DNA of 33,848 bases from an uncultured Collinsella sp. (GTDB lineage: Bacteria > Actinomycetota > Coriobacteriia > Coriobacteriales > Coriobacteriaceae). The stretch's first letter is position 1, and each line of letters opens with the position of its first letter. Positions 24,232 to 31,681 of the stretch are shown here, in pieces. The notes under the pieces were generated by a model. The model had not been told where the DNA came from and searched no databases. It saw only the letters and a program-made list of their open reading frames with translations. A program made the position numbers and the translations under genes. The stretch spans positions 1 to 33,848 of the forward strand of contig CAKUFW010000017.1 in assembly GCA_934650975.1 (NCBI GenBank), written 5' to 3'.

Positions 24232-24735
24232 CTACCTCTGATACGAAGATGCCTTGGGCGGCGTCTTGCCCTTCAGGACCTTGTGGTAGTAATCGTAGGT
24301 GAGCGGCGTCTCGTCACTCAGGCGCTCGGCATCCTCGACTTCGCCGATAAACAGCAGGTGCGTGCCCACATCCACGGTGTCGATCAAACGGCAGCTAAAC
24401 AGCGCCGCCGCATGCTCGGGCACATAAGGCATGCCCAGAGCCGTCTCGCGGGTCTCGTACTTGGCGAACTTGTCGTAATCACTGCTGGTGCGAAAGCCAA
24501 AGTTACCGATGTAGAGCATGTCGGCCGTCTGATCGATCACGGTCAGCGCGAAGGCCTTCGCCGACGCGATGACACCCGAGGTGACGTTGTCCTTGTTCAC
24601 GGCAACCGAGATGCGCGGCGGTGCGGACGTCACCTGTACCGCCGTGTTGATGACGCAACCGGCGCGCAGCCCGTCTGCCGCGGCACTCACCACGTACAGA
24701 CCGCTCGGCATGGTAAAGAACGCAGTTTTGTCCAT
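24232..24735 (-). CDS. Flavin reductase-like FMN-binding split-barrel protein
   Basis: Likely FMN protein that transfers electrons from NAD(P)H or to a rubredoxin partner. From ATG at 24735 (GGGGAG about 7 nt upstream) it has 167 residues, the usual size. Family features: an N-terminal MPSGLYVVSA strand, NTAVQVTSAPPRISVAVNK (flavin-binding region), FALTVI, and a C-terminal GTHLLFIGEV strand. In high-molecular-weight rubredoxins this domain is fused to a rubredoxin; here the two are separate neighbours. Upstream in-frame codons to 24786 lie outside the ribosome-binding site and are not counted. Confidence 0.88.
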   Translation of the reverse strand: MDKTAFFTMPSGLYVVSAAADGLRAGCVINTAVQVTSAPPRISVAVNKDNVTSGVIASAKAFALTVIDQTADMLYIGNFGFRTSSDYDKFAKYETRETALGMPYVPEHAAALFSCRLIDTVDVGTHLLFIGEVEDAERLSDETPLTYDYYHKVLKGKTPPKASSYQR

Positions 24736-24786
24736 AACGATCACTCCCCTAACCCGGGTTGGAACCTCATGGATGTATGTACCCAC

Positions 24787-24819
24787 AAAAAGGCGGCACC
24801 CATAACGGATGCCGCCTTT
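24787..24819 (-). terminator. Terminator of the smpB gene
   Basis: Minus strand: AAAGGCGGCA stem, 11-nt loop, TGCCGCCTTT, followed by U residues. It lies about 65 nt beyond the smpB stop and just upstream of the flavin reductase gene. Confidence 0.9.
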
Positions 24820-24884
24820 GAGACATATGTGTCAGAACAGTAAGAAAAATGAGACGCGTCCCACCGTCCCCGCAGGTCGAGCGC

Positions 24885-25355
24885 CTAGCGATTGCGTTCC
24901 TTGAGCGCGCGGTCGATCTCACGCTGGACATCGCGCTTGGCCATATCCTCGCGCTTGTCGTAGAGCTTCTTGCCGCGGCCCAGACCAAGCAGCAGCTTTA
25001 CGCGACCGTCGGTATTAAAGTAGAGCTCCAGCGGTACCAGGGCATAGCCGCGGTTACGTAGCTTACCGTCGAGGAAGTCAATCTCCTTGCGGTGCAGCAG
25101 CAGGCGACGGCGGCGATCGGGGTCGCGGTTCCACACGCCGCCATGGCTATAAGGGTGAATATGCAGGCCCACGAGCCAGCACTCACCGCCACGGATGAGC
25201 GCAAAGGTGTCGGTGATCTGGCAGGCGCGCTCGCGAATCGACTTGACCTCGGTGCCACTCAGCTCAATGCCGCACTCAAAGGTCTCGTCGATAAAGTACT
25301 CGTGATGAGCCGAGCGATTCTTGGAGATGAGCTTGCGCTCACGCTTACTGGGCAT
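24885..25355 (-). CDS. smpB: SsrA-binding protein
   Basis: RNA-binding protein that carries tmRNA to stalled ribosomes in trans-translation. From ATG at 25355 it has 156 residues, the standard length. Signatures are clear: NRSAHHEYFIDETFECGIELSGTEVKSIR (read in segments), the HIHPYSHG loop, HRKEIDFL, and the basic KKLYDKREDMAKRD C-terminal tail that enters the ribosome. The start overlaps the end of the TPR gene by 11 nt (ATGCCCAGTAA), so translation is coupled. No ssrA (tmRNA) gene was found in the window. Confidence 0.97.
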   Translation of the reverse strand: MPSKRERKLISKNRSAHHEYFIDETFECGIELSGTEVKSIRERACQITDTFALIRGGECWLVGLHIHPYSHGGVWNRDPDRRRRLLLHRKEIDFLDGKLRNRGYALVPLELYFNTDGRVKLLLGLGRGKKLYDKREDMAKRDVQREIDRALKERNR

Positions 25356-26262
25356 CGCCGGCCTCCTTGGCTCCATCGGCGTTCTTGTTCGCGGCCTCGC
25401 GCTTTGCCTTGCGCTCGGCGTTGAGCTCGGCATCGCTCTCGCGCACCAGCTTGATAATCGCCGCGCAGGCCTCCTCGCCCACCAGGTCGCGGGCGCGTAC
25501 CGTCAGGCGCGTCGCCTCCTGCTTGTCGCCGTCGCTTGCGGCATCGGTCGCGCACATAATCAGGCAGATGGCAATCTCGGCCGAAGGCGAGGTCGGCACG
25601 CCTTGCAGGGCCAGTTCACCCATCACATGGTCGTCGCTCTCATCGGCGGCATCCGGATAGGTGGTATGAATCTTGTTGAGCAAACGCGTCGTATGTGCAT
25701 CGTTGGGCGCCAGGCGCAGTGCCAAGCGGGCACAGCCCACGGCAGCCGAGACGTTCTCAGTCTCGGGCTCCAAGAAGTACTGGCCCAGGTTGGCATAGGC
25801 GCGGGCGGCGCACTTGCCATCGCTCGCGCGCTCCAACACCGAGAACGAAAGCGAGGCCCACTCCTGCTTGTCCTCGAGCGCACGAAACAGCTCGGCCAAG
25901 TCCAAACGATAGTTGCAGTTCATGGGGTCCCAGCGCACGGCCTGCATCAGGGCATTACGGGCGCTCACGTAATCCTGCTGGCGAATGTAGGCAAACGCCA
26001 TGTCGGAGTACAGACGGTCAAACGGCACCTCGACCTGCACGAGCTCGCGCGGATCCTTCTCAACGCGGCGATAGGCCAGACGCTCAAACTTGCTATCGAA
26101 GCTAAAGAACTGACGGTTCTCCTCCGTCTTGCACTCGGCGTCGATATACTCCTCGGCGAGCTCCACCAGACGCTCCAGCAGCGGCGTCGCCGTGGCCAGG
26201 TCGCCCTGCGCCAGATAGTTCTCGGCATACGTGATGTCTTGCAAGCTGATGGGCAGATCCAT
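25345..26262 (-). CDS. Tetratricopeptide-repeat protein
   Basis: Not assigned to a named family. From ATG at 26262 (GAGGAG 5 nt upstream) it has 305 residues. Helical TPR-like pairs are visible: ENYLAQGDLATATPLLERLV near the start, then DRLYSDMAFAYIRQQDYVSARNALMQAVRWDP, and RAYANLGQYF and CARLALRLAPND. The C-terminus is a charged Lys/Ala/Glu-rich tail. It is soluble, and probably a scaffold for protein contacts. Coupling to smpB suggests a shared transcript; whether it acts in translation quality control is unknown. The upstream GTG at 26268 falls inside the ribosome-binding site. Confidence 0.87.
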   Translation of the reverse strand: MDLPISLQDITYAENYLAQGDLATATPLLERLVELAEEYIDAECKTEENRQFFSFDSKFERLAYRRVEKDPRELVQVEVPFDRLYSDMAFAYIRQQDYVSARNALMQAVRWDPMNCNYRLDLAELFRALEDKQEWASLSFSVLERASDGKCAARAYANLGQYFLEPETENVSAAVGCARLALRLAPNDAHTTRLLNKIHTTYPDAADESDDHVMGELALQGVPTSPSAEIAICLIMCATDAASDGDKQEATRLTVRARDLVGEEACAAIIKLVRESDAELNAERKAKREAANKNADGAKEAGDAQ

Positions 26263-26318
26263 GGCCACTCCTCGATCTGAGCGAAACGCGGCAAACGCCG
26301 CATATACGGTCGATACAC

Positions 26319-26346
26319 AAAACCCGGGTCTCTTGCGAGGCCCGGG
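26319..26346 (-). terminator. Terminator of the tRNA transcript
   Basis: Minus strand: CCCGGGCCTC and GAGACCCGGG arms around GCAA, followed by UUUU. It lies 14 nt beyond tRNA-Glu. Confidence 0.88.
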
Positions 26347-26360
26347 CGTTCATTTGTGGG

Positions 26361-26434
26361 TAGCCCGTACCAGATTCGAACTGGTGATCTCCGCCTTGAG
26401 AGGGCGGCGTCCTAAACCGCTAGACGAACGGGCC
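26361..26434 (-). tRNA. tRNA-Glu (anticodon CTC)
   Basis: Minus strand: acceptor arms GGCCCGT and ACGGGCT, the D-arm GTCTAGCGG pattern typical of tRNA-Glu, anticodon stem CCGCC/GGCGG with loop CTCTCAA (anticodon CTC), and T-arm with GTTCGAATC. CCA is not encoded (ACCCA follows). It is second in the transcript after tRNA-Gln, 17 nt away. Confidence 0.95.
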
Positions 26435-26451
26435 ATATGTAGCAAATGCAA

Positions 26452-26525
26452 TGGCTGGGATGGAGGGAGTCGAACCCCCATTGACGGAACCAGAATCCGC
26501 TGTCCTGCCATTAGACGACATCCCA
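26452..26525 (-). tRNA. tRNA-Gln (anticodon CTG)
   Basis: Minus strand: acceptor arms TGGGATG and CATCCCA, D-arm with TCTAATGGCAGGAC, anticodon loop TTCTGGT (anticodon CTG), and T-arm GGGGGTTCGACTCCCTC. The discriminator is G and CCA is encoded. It is first in the two-tRNA transcript. Confidence 0.95.
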
Positions 26526-26569
26526 ATGACTGCATCGCTGCGCTCGGCTGTGCCTTTGCGCAAGAAAGA

Positions 26570-26598
26570 AATATACGGGAAGTTCTACGGTGACGCAA
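26570..26598 (-). promoter_or_regulatory. tRNA promoter
   Basis: Minus strand: -35 TTGCGT (26593-26598), 17-nt spacer, -10 TATATT (26570-26575). Position and spacing fit a strong promoter about 45 nt before tRNA-Gln. Confidence 0.8.
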
Positions 26599-26801
26599 GC
26601 CCCAATTTTAACTTTTTTGAAATTCGGTCAAATTGGCCTAATTTCGTCCAACCCGTGAAGGACCTGTGAAGCCGACCGCTGCACACGAAGGGCAAAACGC
26701 CGCGAGCGGTAGCCGTCAACCGTTGGCAGATTCTACCGCGAAAACGATAGCACCAGGCAACACAATCGAAGTAACAATGATCGCGTAGATATCGAGGCGC
26801 C

Positions 26802-27212
26802 ATGGACGAAGAGCTTGATTACCTATGGGAGACCCTGGGCCTCGAGATCACTGCCGACCTTTGGCCCGAACGGGACAAAATCCATCCCACACTGCGCCCC
26901 GCCATCACAGTGATGCAGGCAAACTACCGCAGCGCCTCATTTTTGATCATGCGGACGTCATGGCACGCAGGACTCCCCGACCTCAAGCGAATCCAAGCAA
27001 GCCTCGTCGAGATCTCCGGCATGCCGACCGTCATATCCGAGGCGCATCTGGAGCAACGCCAACGCGACCGCCTGCAAGCGCAACAGATCCCGTTCATCTG
27101 CCCCGGCGTTCAGGCATATCTGCCCTTTATGGACGAAGAATGCTGGAGCGGCACGCCCAGCAAGCACGTAAAGATCTACGACCCGCACGAATGGGCGCGG
27201 CTGGAGAACTGA
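26802..27212 (+). CDS. Hypothetical protein, possibly a truncated MarR-like/AbiEi-related protein
   Basis: 136 residues, function unknown. ATG at 26802 lacks a strong ribosome-binding site. The segment RQRDRLQAQQIPFICPGVQ followed by YLPF resembles, from memory, a motif in longer (about 350-residue) proteins annotated as MarR-family regulators, which continue into a winged helix; this protein ends about 30 residues later. It could be a truncated copy or a shorter family. No membrane helix or signal peptide is seen. A family E repeat array starts 18 nt after its stop, which may have replaced the rest of the gene. Confidence 0.6.
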   Translation: MDEELDYLWETLGLEITADLWPERDKIHPTLRPAITVMQANYRSASFLIMRTSWHAGLPDLKRIQASLVEISGMPTVISEAHLEQRQRDRLQAQQIPFICPGVQAYLPFMDEECWSGTPSKHVKIYDPHEWARLEN

Positions 27213-27230
27213 CTGGGGCAGGCCCGCCGG

Positions 27231-27402
27231 CGGAAAGCGCGTCCCAGATTTCAAGCTCAAACTGGGGCGCAGTTTCCCGTAGACCCTCCAACCGGAAACC
27301 GTGTCCCAGAATCAGCGCTCGAAACGGGATGCCATTTCCGATAGAGCTCTCAACCGGAAAGCACATCCCAGAATCGCCACTCAAAACGGGACGCACTTTC
27401 CG
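27231..27402. repeat. 62-bp-period inverted-repeat array (family E)
   Basis: Three units start with CGGAAA at 27231, 27293 and 27355 (62-bp period). Each reads CGGAAA, a variable stretch with GTCCCAGA, then the inverse half 31 bp from the start, ending in TTTCCG or TTTCCCG. The array fills the gap between the convergent genes at 26802 and 27409 and stops 6 nt before the latter's stop codon. Confidence 0.93.
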
Positions 27403-27408
27403 CAGCCG

Positions 27409-27768
27409 CTACAGCAACGCCTCGGCCCAAGCCGCTTCCCTAAAGCCGGGGATCGCAAAGTCATCGCCCACCAGCAGCGGGCGCTTAACCAGCATGCCGT
27501 CAGTCGCCAGCAGCTCGTAGCACTCCTGGTCCGTCATGCCTGCATCCAGGCGCGCCTTCAGGCCCAGCTCTCGATATTTCATGCCCGAAGAGTTAAAGAA
27601 GCGCCGCACCGGCAGCCCCGAACGAGCAATCCAGACCTCAAGCTCATCGGCCGTGGGGTTGTCCGCAACGATATCGCGGTCGATATACTCGACCCCATGT
27701 TCGTCCAACCACGCTTTGGCCTTTTTACAGGTCGAACACTTGGGATATTCAACAAACAGCACTGCCAT
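27409..27768 (-). CDS. ArsC/Spx-family thioredoxin-fold protein
   Basis: Thioredoxin-fold protein of 119 residues from ATG at 27768 (GGAGGGAG upstream). It has an N-terminal CSTC redox motif (YPKCSTCKKAKAWL), the RDIVADNPTADEL segment, GLPVRRFFNSSG, a DGMLVKRPLLVGDD strand typical of ArsC/Spx, and a C-terminal GFREAAW. It best fits the YusI/Spx-like group: the KRP motif that binds oxyanions in ArsC is present, but the family includes regulators and reductases, so arsenate reduction should not be assumed. No ars genes lie nearby. Confidence 0.87.
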   Translation of the reverse strand: MAVLFVEYPKCSTCKKAKAWLDEHGVEYIDRDIVADNPTADELEVWIARSGLPVRRFFNSSGMKYRELGLKARLDAGMTDQECYELLATDGMLVKRPLLVGDDFAIPGFREAAWAEALL

Positions 27769-27884
27769 GAGGGTCTCCCTCCATCGAGATGTCCTGACGC
27801 GCATGCATCACCTTACCGACGAAGCGCGTTCATGCCGATATTGTAGCCAGATGTCGAGCACGGGGCCCGCGACGCCTCGGCCTG

Positions 27885-28463
27885 CTAGCTCCGTTTAGCG
27901 TGCGCACCGATGGGGCGGGCGGCGTGGCGCGCCAACGCGACCACGAGCAGCACTAATAGCATGGCGACGACATAGCCCGCGGCATCGAAGCCCAGGTCGA
28001 TCATGTCGAAATGACGACCGGGAACAAAGATCTTGTGCACCTGGTCACCGACAGAGCAAACGACACAAAAGAGCAGGACGAATACGTACCGAAATCGCGC
28101 GCACGGCAGGTGCTCGCCCAGGCATGCCACTGCCGCCGAGGCGAACAGCCCCACAAAGAAGAACTCGACGGTGTGCGCGACGCGGCGGATATTGGTACCC
28201 ATCCACAGGCGAACAGGGGCAAGCGGGTCCGGATGAACGGTGGCAGCCGTTGAATCCGCGCCCTCGGCGGTATCCCCCGCCGGGGACTCCTGCGCGGCGC
28301 TGGGCTGAACGCCCGCGACCTGTCCTTCCACCACGTGCGCGGTCGACTCGCTGAGCGACGACGTCTGCTCCACGTTCTGCTCCGTCAGCATCCAAATACT
28401 TGCCAGCGTCACGGCCAGCAGGGCAACCGAAATCCATCCGACTATGTGCTTCACACGCGCCAA
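27885..28463 (-). CDS. VanZ-like membrane protein
   Basis: 192 residues with a TTG start at 28463, chosen because GGAGG lies 7 nt upstream. An N-terminal hydrophobic helix (residues 7-26) is followed by a Ser/Ala/Glu-rich extracytoplasmic stretch, then further helices. VanZ-family features are visible: RRVAHTVEFFFVG, then CSVGDQVHKIFVPGRHFDMID, and DLGFDAAGYVV. In the family this pattern carries conserved His, Glu, Asp and Arg, but the function is not established beyond glycopeptide tolerance in some species. The long low-complexity stretch between the first two helices is unusual for VanZ. Confidence 0.83.
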   Translation of the reverse strand: MARVKHIVGWISVALLAVTLASIWMLTEQNVEQTSSLSESTAHVVEGQVAGVQPSAAQESPAGDTAEGADSTAATVHPDPLAPVRLWMGTNIRRVAHTVEFFFVGLFASAAVACLGEHLPCARFRYVFVLLFCVVCSVGDQVHKIFVPGRHFDMIDLGFDAAGYVVAMLLVLLVVALARHAARPIGAHAKRS

Positions 28464-28574
28464 GGGCTAACCTCCGTCATTTTTTGAGCAGCAGCGAGTG
28501 TACCCCCAAATGCGATTGCCGCCGTAGCGAAATCCAAAATGTTCGAATCGGGGCGCCAAAGGAACGCGACGCCC

Positions 28575-29180
28575 CTACTCCATCTCGCGCATCCAACGGT
28601 CGAACGTCCCTACGCACACGCCCAGCCGCTTTGCCGCCTGGCTCCGCGTGATATCACCCGCCTCGTAGGTATCGCGTACCAGCTCAAATTGCGGAGGACA
28701 GGGCTTGCGAGGTCGACCAAAGCGCACGCCGCGCGCTCGCGCCGCCGCAATGCCCTCGGCTTGGCGCCGGTGAATGTTCTCGCGCTCCACCTGCGCCACA
28801 TAGCTCAACAGCTGTAAAACAATGTCGGCGATCAGCGTGCTCGTCACATCCGACCCACCGCAGTCTCTAGCGCGCGTGTCGAGCAACGGCATGTCCAGCA
28901 CCACGATGGCAGCGCCGAGCTCTTTGGTGATGCACCGCCATTCCTCGAGGATCTCGCTGTAGTTGCGGCCCAGGCGATCGATAGAAAGCACCACCAGCAC
29001 ATCGCCGGAATCCAACGCGCACAGCAGGTCGCGATACCGCGGTCGGTCGAAGTCCTTGCCGCTCGCGTGATCGGCAAAGATATTCGCCGGCTCCACGCCA
29101 TAGGCGCCCAGCGCATCCAGTTGCCGATTCAGGTTTTGATCGCGCGAGCTCACGCGCGCATACCCATAGACCGTTGCCAT
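28575..29180 (-). CDS. Serine recombinase (resolvase/invertase)
   Basis: Site-specific DNA recombinase of 201 residues from ATG at 29180. The catalytic domain shows YGYARVSSRDQN with the nucleophilic serine, the DRLGRN motif, a STLIADIVLQLLSYVAQVERENIHRRQAEGI helix (read in segments), and a C-terminal RFGRPRKPCPP linker to a helix-turn-helix with SQAAKRLGVCVGTFDRW. The size fits small resolvases/invertases. No transposon, integrated plasmid or invertible promoter is visible, so it is an orphan here. An inverted repeat (29200-29238) lies in its leader and could be a site or a control element. Confidence 0.93.
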   Translation of the reverse strand: MATVYGYARVSSRDQNLNRQLDALGAYGVEPANIFADHASGKDFDRPRYRDLLCALDSGDVLVVLSIDRLGRNYSEILEEWRCITKELGAAIVVLDMPLLDTRARDCGGSDVTSTLIADIVLQLLSYVAQVERENIHRRQAEGIAAARARGVRFGRPRKPCPPQFELVRDTYEAGDITRSQAAKRLGVCVGTFDRWMREME

Positions 29181-29199
29181 ATCATCCCCGCTCTCTCGT

Positions 29200-29238
29200 A
29201 AACCTGCCAAAAAGGGACAGGTTTATTTTGGTAGGTTT
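29200..29238. repeat. 39-nt inverted repeat in the recombinase leader
   Basis: AAACCTGCCAAAA and TTTTGGTAGGTTT are inverse 13-mers with one G-T pair, around AAGGGACAGGTTTA. It begins 20 nt upstream of the recombinase start codon. Its GGGACAGG core resembles the other GGGACA-type hairpins in the window. Confidence 0.82.
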
Positions 29239-29299
29239 TATCTCCCATATCGCAAGCAGAAGGGCAAGCGAGCGTACGACAAGACGATTGAGGTGCCAC

Positions 29300-29333
29300 A
29301 AAAAAGGACGGCCCCGAAAGACCGCCCCGTTCT
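29300..29333 (-). terminator. Terminator of the rnr gene
   Basis: Minus strand: GGGCGGTC stem with GGCCGTCC (two G-U pairs), then six U residues. It lies about 22 nt beyond the RNase R stop codon. Confidence 0.85.
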
Positions 29334-29354
29334 CTATCAGTCACCAAATTCCAG

Positions 29355-31490
29355 CTAATGAATAAGCCTGAAGTCCAAGTGTCCACGCGTGGTGTTGACG
29401 CGCGAGACCTCGATGATCACGCGCTGTCCCAGCTCAAAGCGGGTCCCCGTGTCGGCACCCGTGAGCGTGAGCGCGTCCTCGTCAAACTCGAACCACTCGT
29501 TGCCCAGGCTCTTAATCGAAACCAGGCCCTCAACCTGTGTCAGGTCCAGGCGTACAAAGAGCCCCATGCTGCTGACCCACGAGATGGTTCCGGCATAACG
29601 CTCGCCCAGGCGGTCCTCGTAGTACTGGGCAATCTTGATCTTTTGCGTCGCATGGCTGGCGGCGTCGGCCGCACGCTCGGCATCGCTGCACGCACGGCAA
29701 ATCTGCGGCAAGATGCGCGGCAAGGATTCGCGACCTTTGCCAATCAACTTCGGCGTGCGCACTAAGGCATCTTTGCCGCCCAGCCGTTCGTAGGCCAGCT
29801 GCAGCTTGAGTACGCGGTGCACCACCAGGTCGGGATAGCGGCGAATGGGGCTCGTAAAGTGGCAGTAGCACGGCGCGGCAAGTGCAAAGTGGCCCTTGTT
29901 GCGCGGCTTGTACAGCGCACGCTGCATACTGCGCAGCAGCAACGTGTTGACGAGTGGCGCGTTGGCCGTACCGGCCGCGGCATCAACCGCCGCCTGCAGC
30001 TCGTCGGGGCTTCCCAGCGCAATGCCGGCCGCGCGGCGGTCATCGATGATACCCAGCTGTGCCAGCGCCACGGCGGCACCGTGCAGGCTGTCGGGACTGG
30101 GATCGTCGTGCACGCGATAGCAGGCCTCGATATCGCGGTCGGCCAGCCACTCCGCCACGCACTCGTTGGCCAGCAGCATGGCTTCCTCGATCAGCGACGT
30201 GGCGCACGAGCGCTCGCGGGCCACAATCTGCACGGGCACGCCGTCCTCGTCCAGCAGCGCCCGAATCTCGGCTGTATCGAAGTCAACCGAGCCGCGCGCG
30301 CGGCGAATACGACGGCGATGCTCGGCGAGCTCGTTGACAGCCACGAGGAAATCCCCCAAGTCGACGTTATAGCCGCGAGCGGTTTCCTCGCACGCAAGCC
30401 CGCGCTCGAGCGCTTCCTCGCGCAAGGCCTCGGCGGCAGCGACATCCTCGGCGGCGCCCTCCAGCACCGAATACTCCACCGCGCCGGCACGCACCAGCAG
30501 CGCCTCGGCGCCGTCGTAGTCCATGCGCACGCGCGAGCGGATCACACTGGGATAGGGATCGTAATGGCGCACGCGACCCTGCGCGTCGAGCTCAATGTCG
30601 ACGGTAAACGCCAGGCGGTCCTCGTCGGGACGCAGCGAGCACAAATCGTTCGACAGGCGCTCGGGCAGCATGGGAAGCACGCGATCGGCAAGATACACCG
30701 ACGTCGTCCGATGGCGAGCCTCGAGGTCGATATGTCCATCCCAAGCCACATAGTGCGAAACGTCGGCAATATGGACACCCAGTTTGTAGCCGCCCTCGGA
30801 CGTGCGCTCCAGCGAGATGGCATCGTCAAAGTCGCGCGCGTCAACCGGGTCGATCGTAATGACAAAGCGGTCGCGCAGGTCTCGGCGGAGCGGGTCCTTA
30901 AGCGCCGAGGCCACATCGAGCGAAAGAGCCTCGGCCTCGGCTAGCGCGGCCTCGGGATAAGTATCGGTATAGCCATAGCGCGCCATCACATACTGAACGC
31001 CCAAATCGGGCGCATCATCGCCGCCAATACGGCGCTCGATCGTCACGGTGCCCGATTCCAGGCGCGTCGGATATGTCAGAATGCGTGCGACGACCGCGTC
31101 ACCCGGATGAACGCCCAAGCGCTCCGCCGAGGTGTCCTCCGGCAGAATAAAGAAATCGGCCTTCAGGCGCGAATCGAGCGGCTCAATCACACCGAGCGGA
31201 CCGGCGGTCTGGTACGTGCCCACCACGCTTATAGCTGCGCGCTCAACCACGCCCTCGATCACGGCGCGACGCTCGCCATGCGGGCTGTTCTTAATGCTCA
31301 CGGCAACGGTATCGCCGTCCATGATCTCGCGCTTACCGCGGCCCATGACCTTGTAGTCGCCATTCTCGGTTATGACATAGGCACTGTGCTCATGGAGCTG
31401 CACGCGCCCGGTCAGGCTCGGACGGCGTTCGCTGCGCACCGGCCCGCGCTTATTGCGAGCTCCACGCTTATGCTTGTTATTGCGCCCCAT
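29355..31490 (-). CDS. rnr: Ribonuclease R
   Basis: Processive 3'-5' exoribonuclease that degrades structured RNA. The 711-residue protein has a basic N-terminus (GRNNKHKRGARNKRG), cold-shock OB folds, the RNB catalytic motif DPVDARDFDDA at 214-224, and a C-terminal S1 domain (YAGTISWVSSMGLFVRLDL). AAGGAGG precedes the ATG. It lies downstream of ftsE-ftsX on the same strand. In many bacteria rnr and smpB are adjacent and act together in trans-translation; here they are about 4 kb apart with tRNAs and accessory genes between. Confidence 0.95.
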   Translation of the reverse strand: MGRNNKHKRGARNKRGPVRSERRPSLTGRVQLHEHSAYVITENGDYKVMGRGKREIMDGDTVAVSIKNSPHGERRAVIEGVVERAAISVVGTYQTAGPLGVIEPLDSRLKADFFILPEDTSAERLGVHPGDAVVARILTYPTRLESGTVTIERRIGGDDAPDLGVQYVMARYGYTDTYPEAALAEAEALSLDVASALKDPLRRDLRDRFVITIDPVDARDFDDAISLERTSEGGYKLGVHIADVSHYVAWDGHIDLEARHRTTSVYLADRVLPMLPERLSNDLCSLRPDEDRLAFTVDIELDAQGRVRHYDPYPSVIRSRVRMDYDGAEALLVRAGAVEYSVLEGAAEDVAAAEALREEALERGLACEETARGYNVDLGDFLVAVNELAEHRRRIRRARGSVDFDTAEIRALLDEDGVPVQIVARERSCATSLIEEAMLLANECVAEWLADRDIEACYRVHDDPSPDSLHGAAVALAQLGIIDDRRAAGIALGSPDELQAAVDAAAGTANAPLVNTLLLRSMQRALYKPRNKGHFALAAPCYCHFTSPIRRYPDLVVHRVLKLQLAYERLGGKDALVRTPKLIGKGRESLPRILPQICRACSDAERAADAASHATQKIKIAQYYEDRLGERYAGTISWVSSMGLFVRLDLTQVEGLVSIKSLGNEWFEFDEDALTLTGADTGTRFELGQRVIIEVSRVNTTRGHLDFRLIH

Positions 31491-31543
31491 GGCGCCTCCT
31501 TGCTATCGATTGCCGTTTACATCCCAAGAGTCTACCCAAATGA

Positions 31544-31622
31544 TCCCTAGGGGACGAAGGAAAACGGATCACATAGATAGACCAGCGCGACGATGATCCG
31601 CAATCATGCCGTCCCCTAGGGA
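31544..31622. repeat. 79-nt inverted repeat
   Basis: Outer arms TCCCTAGGGGACG and CGTCCCCTAGGGA (13 nt, perfect) enclose inner arms CGGATCA and TGATCCG (7 nt), so the sequence can form a cruciform or a two-part hairpin. It lies between rnr and ftsX next to the ftsX terminator. No second copy was seen. Confidence 0.9.
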
Positions 31623-31623
31623 T

Positions 31624-31659
31624 AAAAAACGGGCCGCCCCATAAGAGACGACCCGTTGG
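31624..31659 (-). terminator. Terminator of the ftsE-ftsX operon
   Basis: Minus strand: ACGGGTCGTCTC pairs with GGGCGGCCCGT (with G-U pairs), followed by six U residues, about 23 nt beyond the ftsX stop. Confidence 0.87.
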
Positions 31660-31681
31660 AAGGGATGAATTCCAGGCATGC

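Noticed and set aside
26526..26801. tmRNA (ssrA) near smpB
   Set aside because: The gap is too short and lacks the tRNA-like ends and a tag-coding region. No other gap in the window fits.
27409..27768. Dedicated arsenate reductase
   Set aside because: No arsenic transporter or ArsR is nearby, and the sequence fits the wider Spx/YusI group equally well.
28575..29180. Transposon resolvase of a complete mobile element
   Set aside because: No transposase, terminal inverted repeats with target duplication, or cargo boundaries were found around the recombinase.
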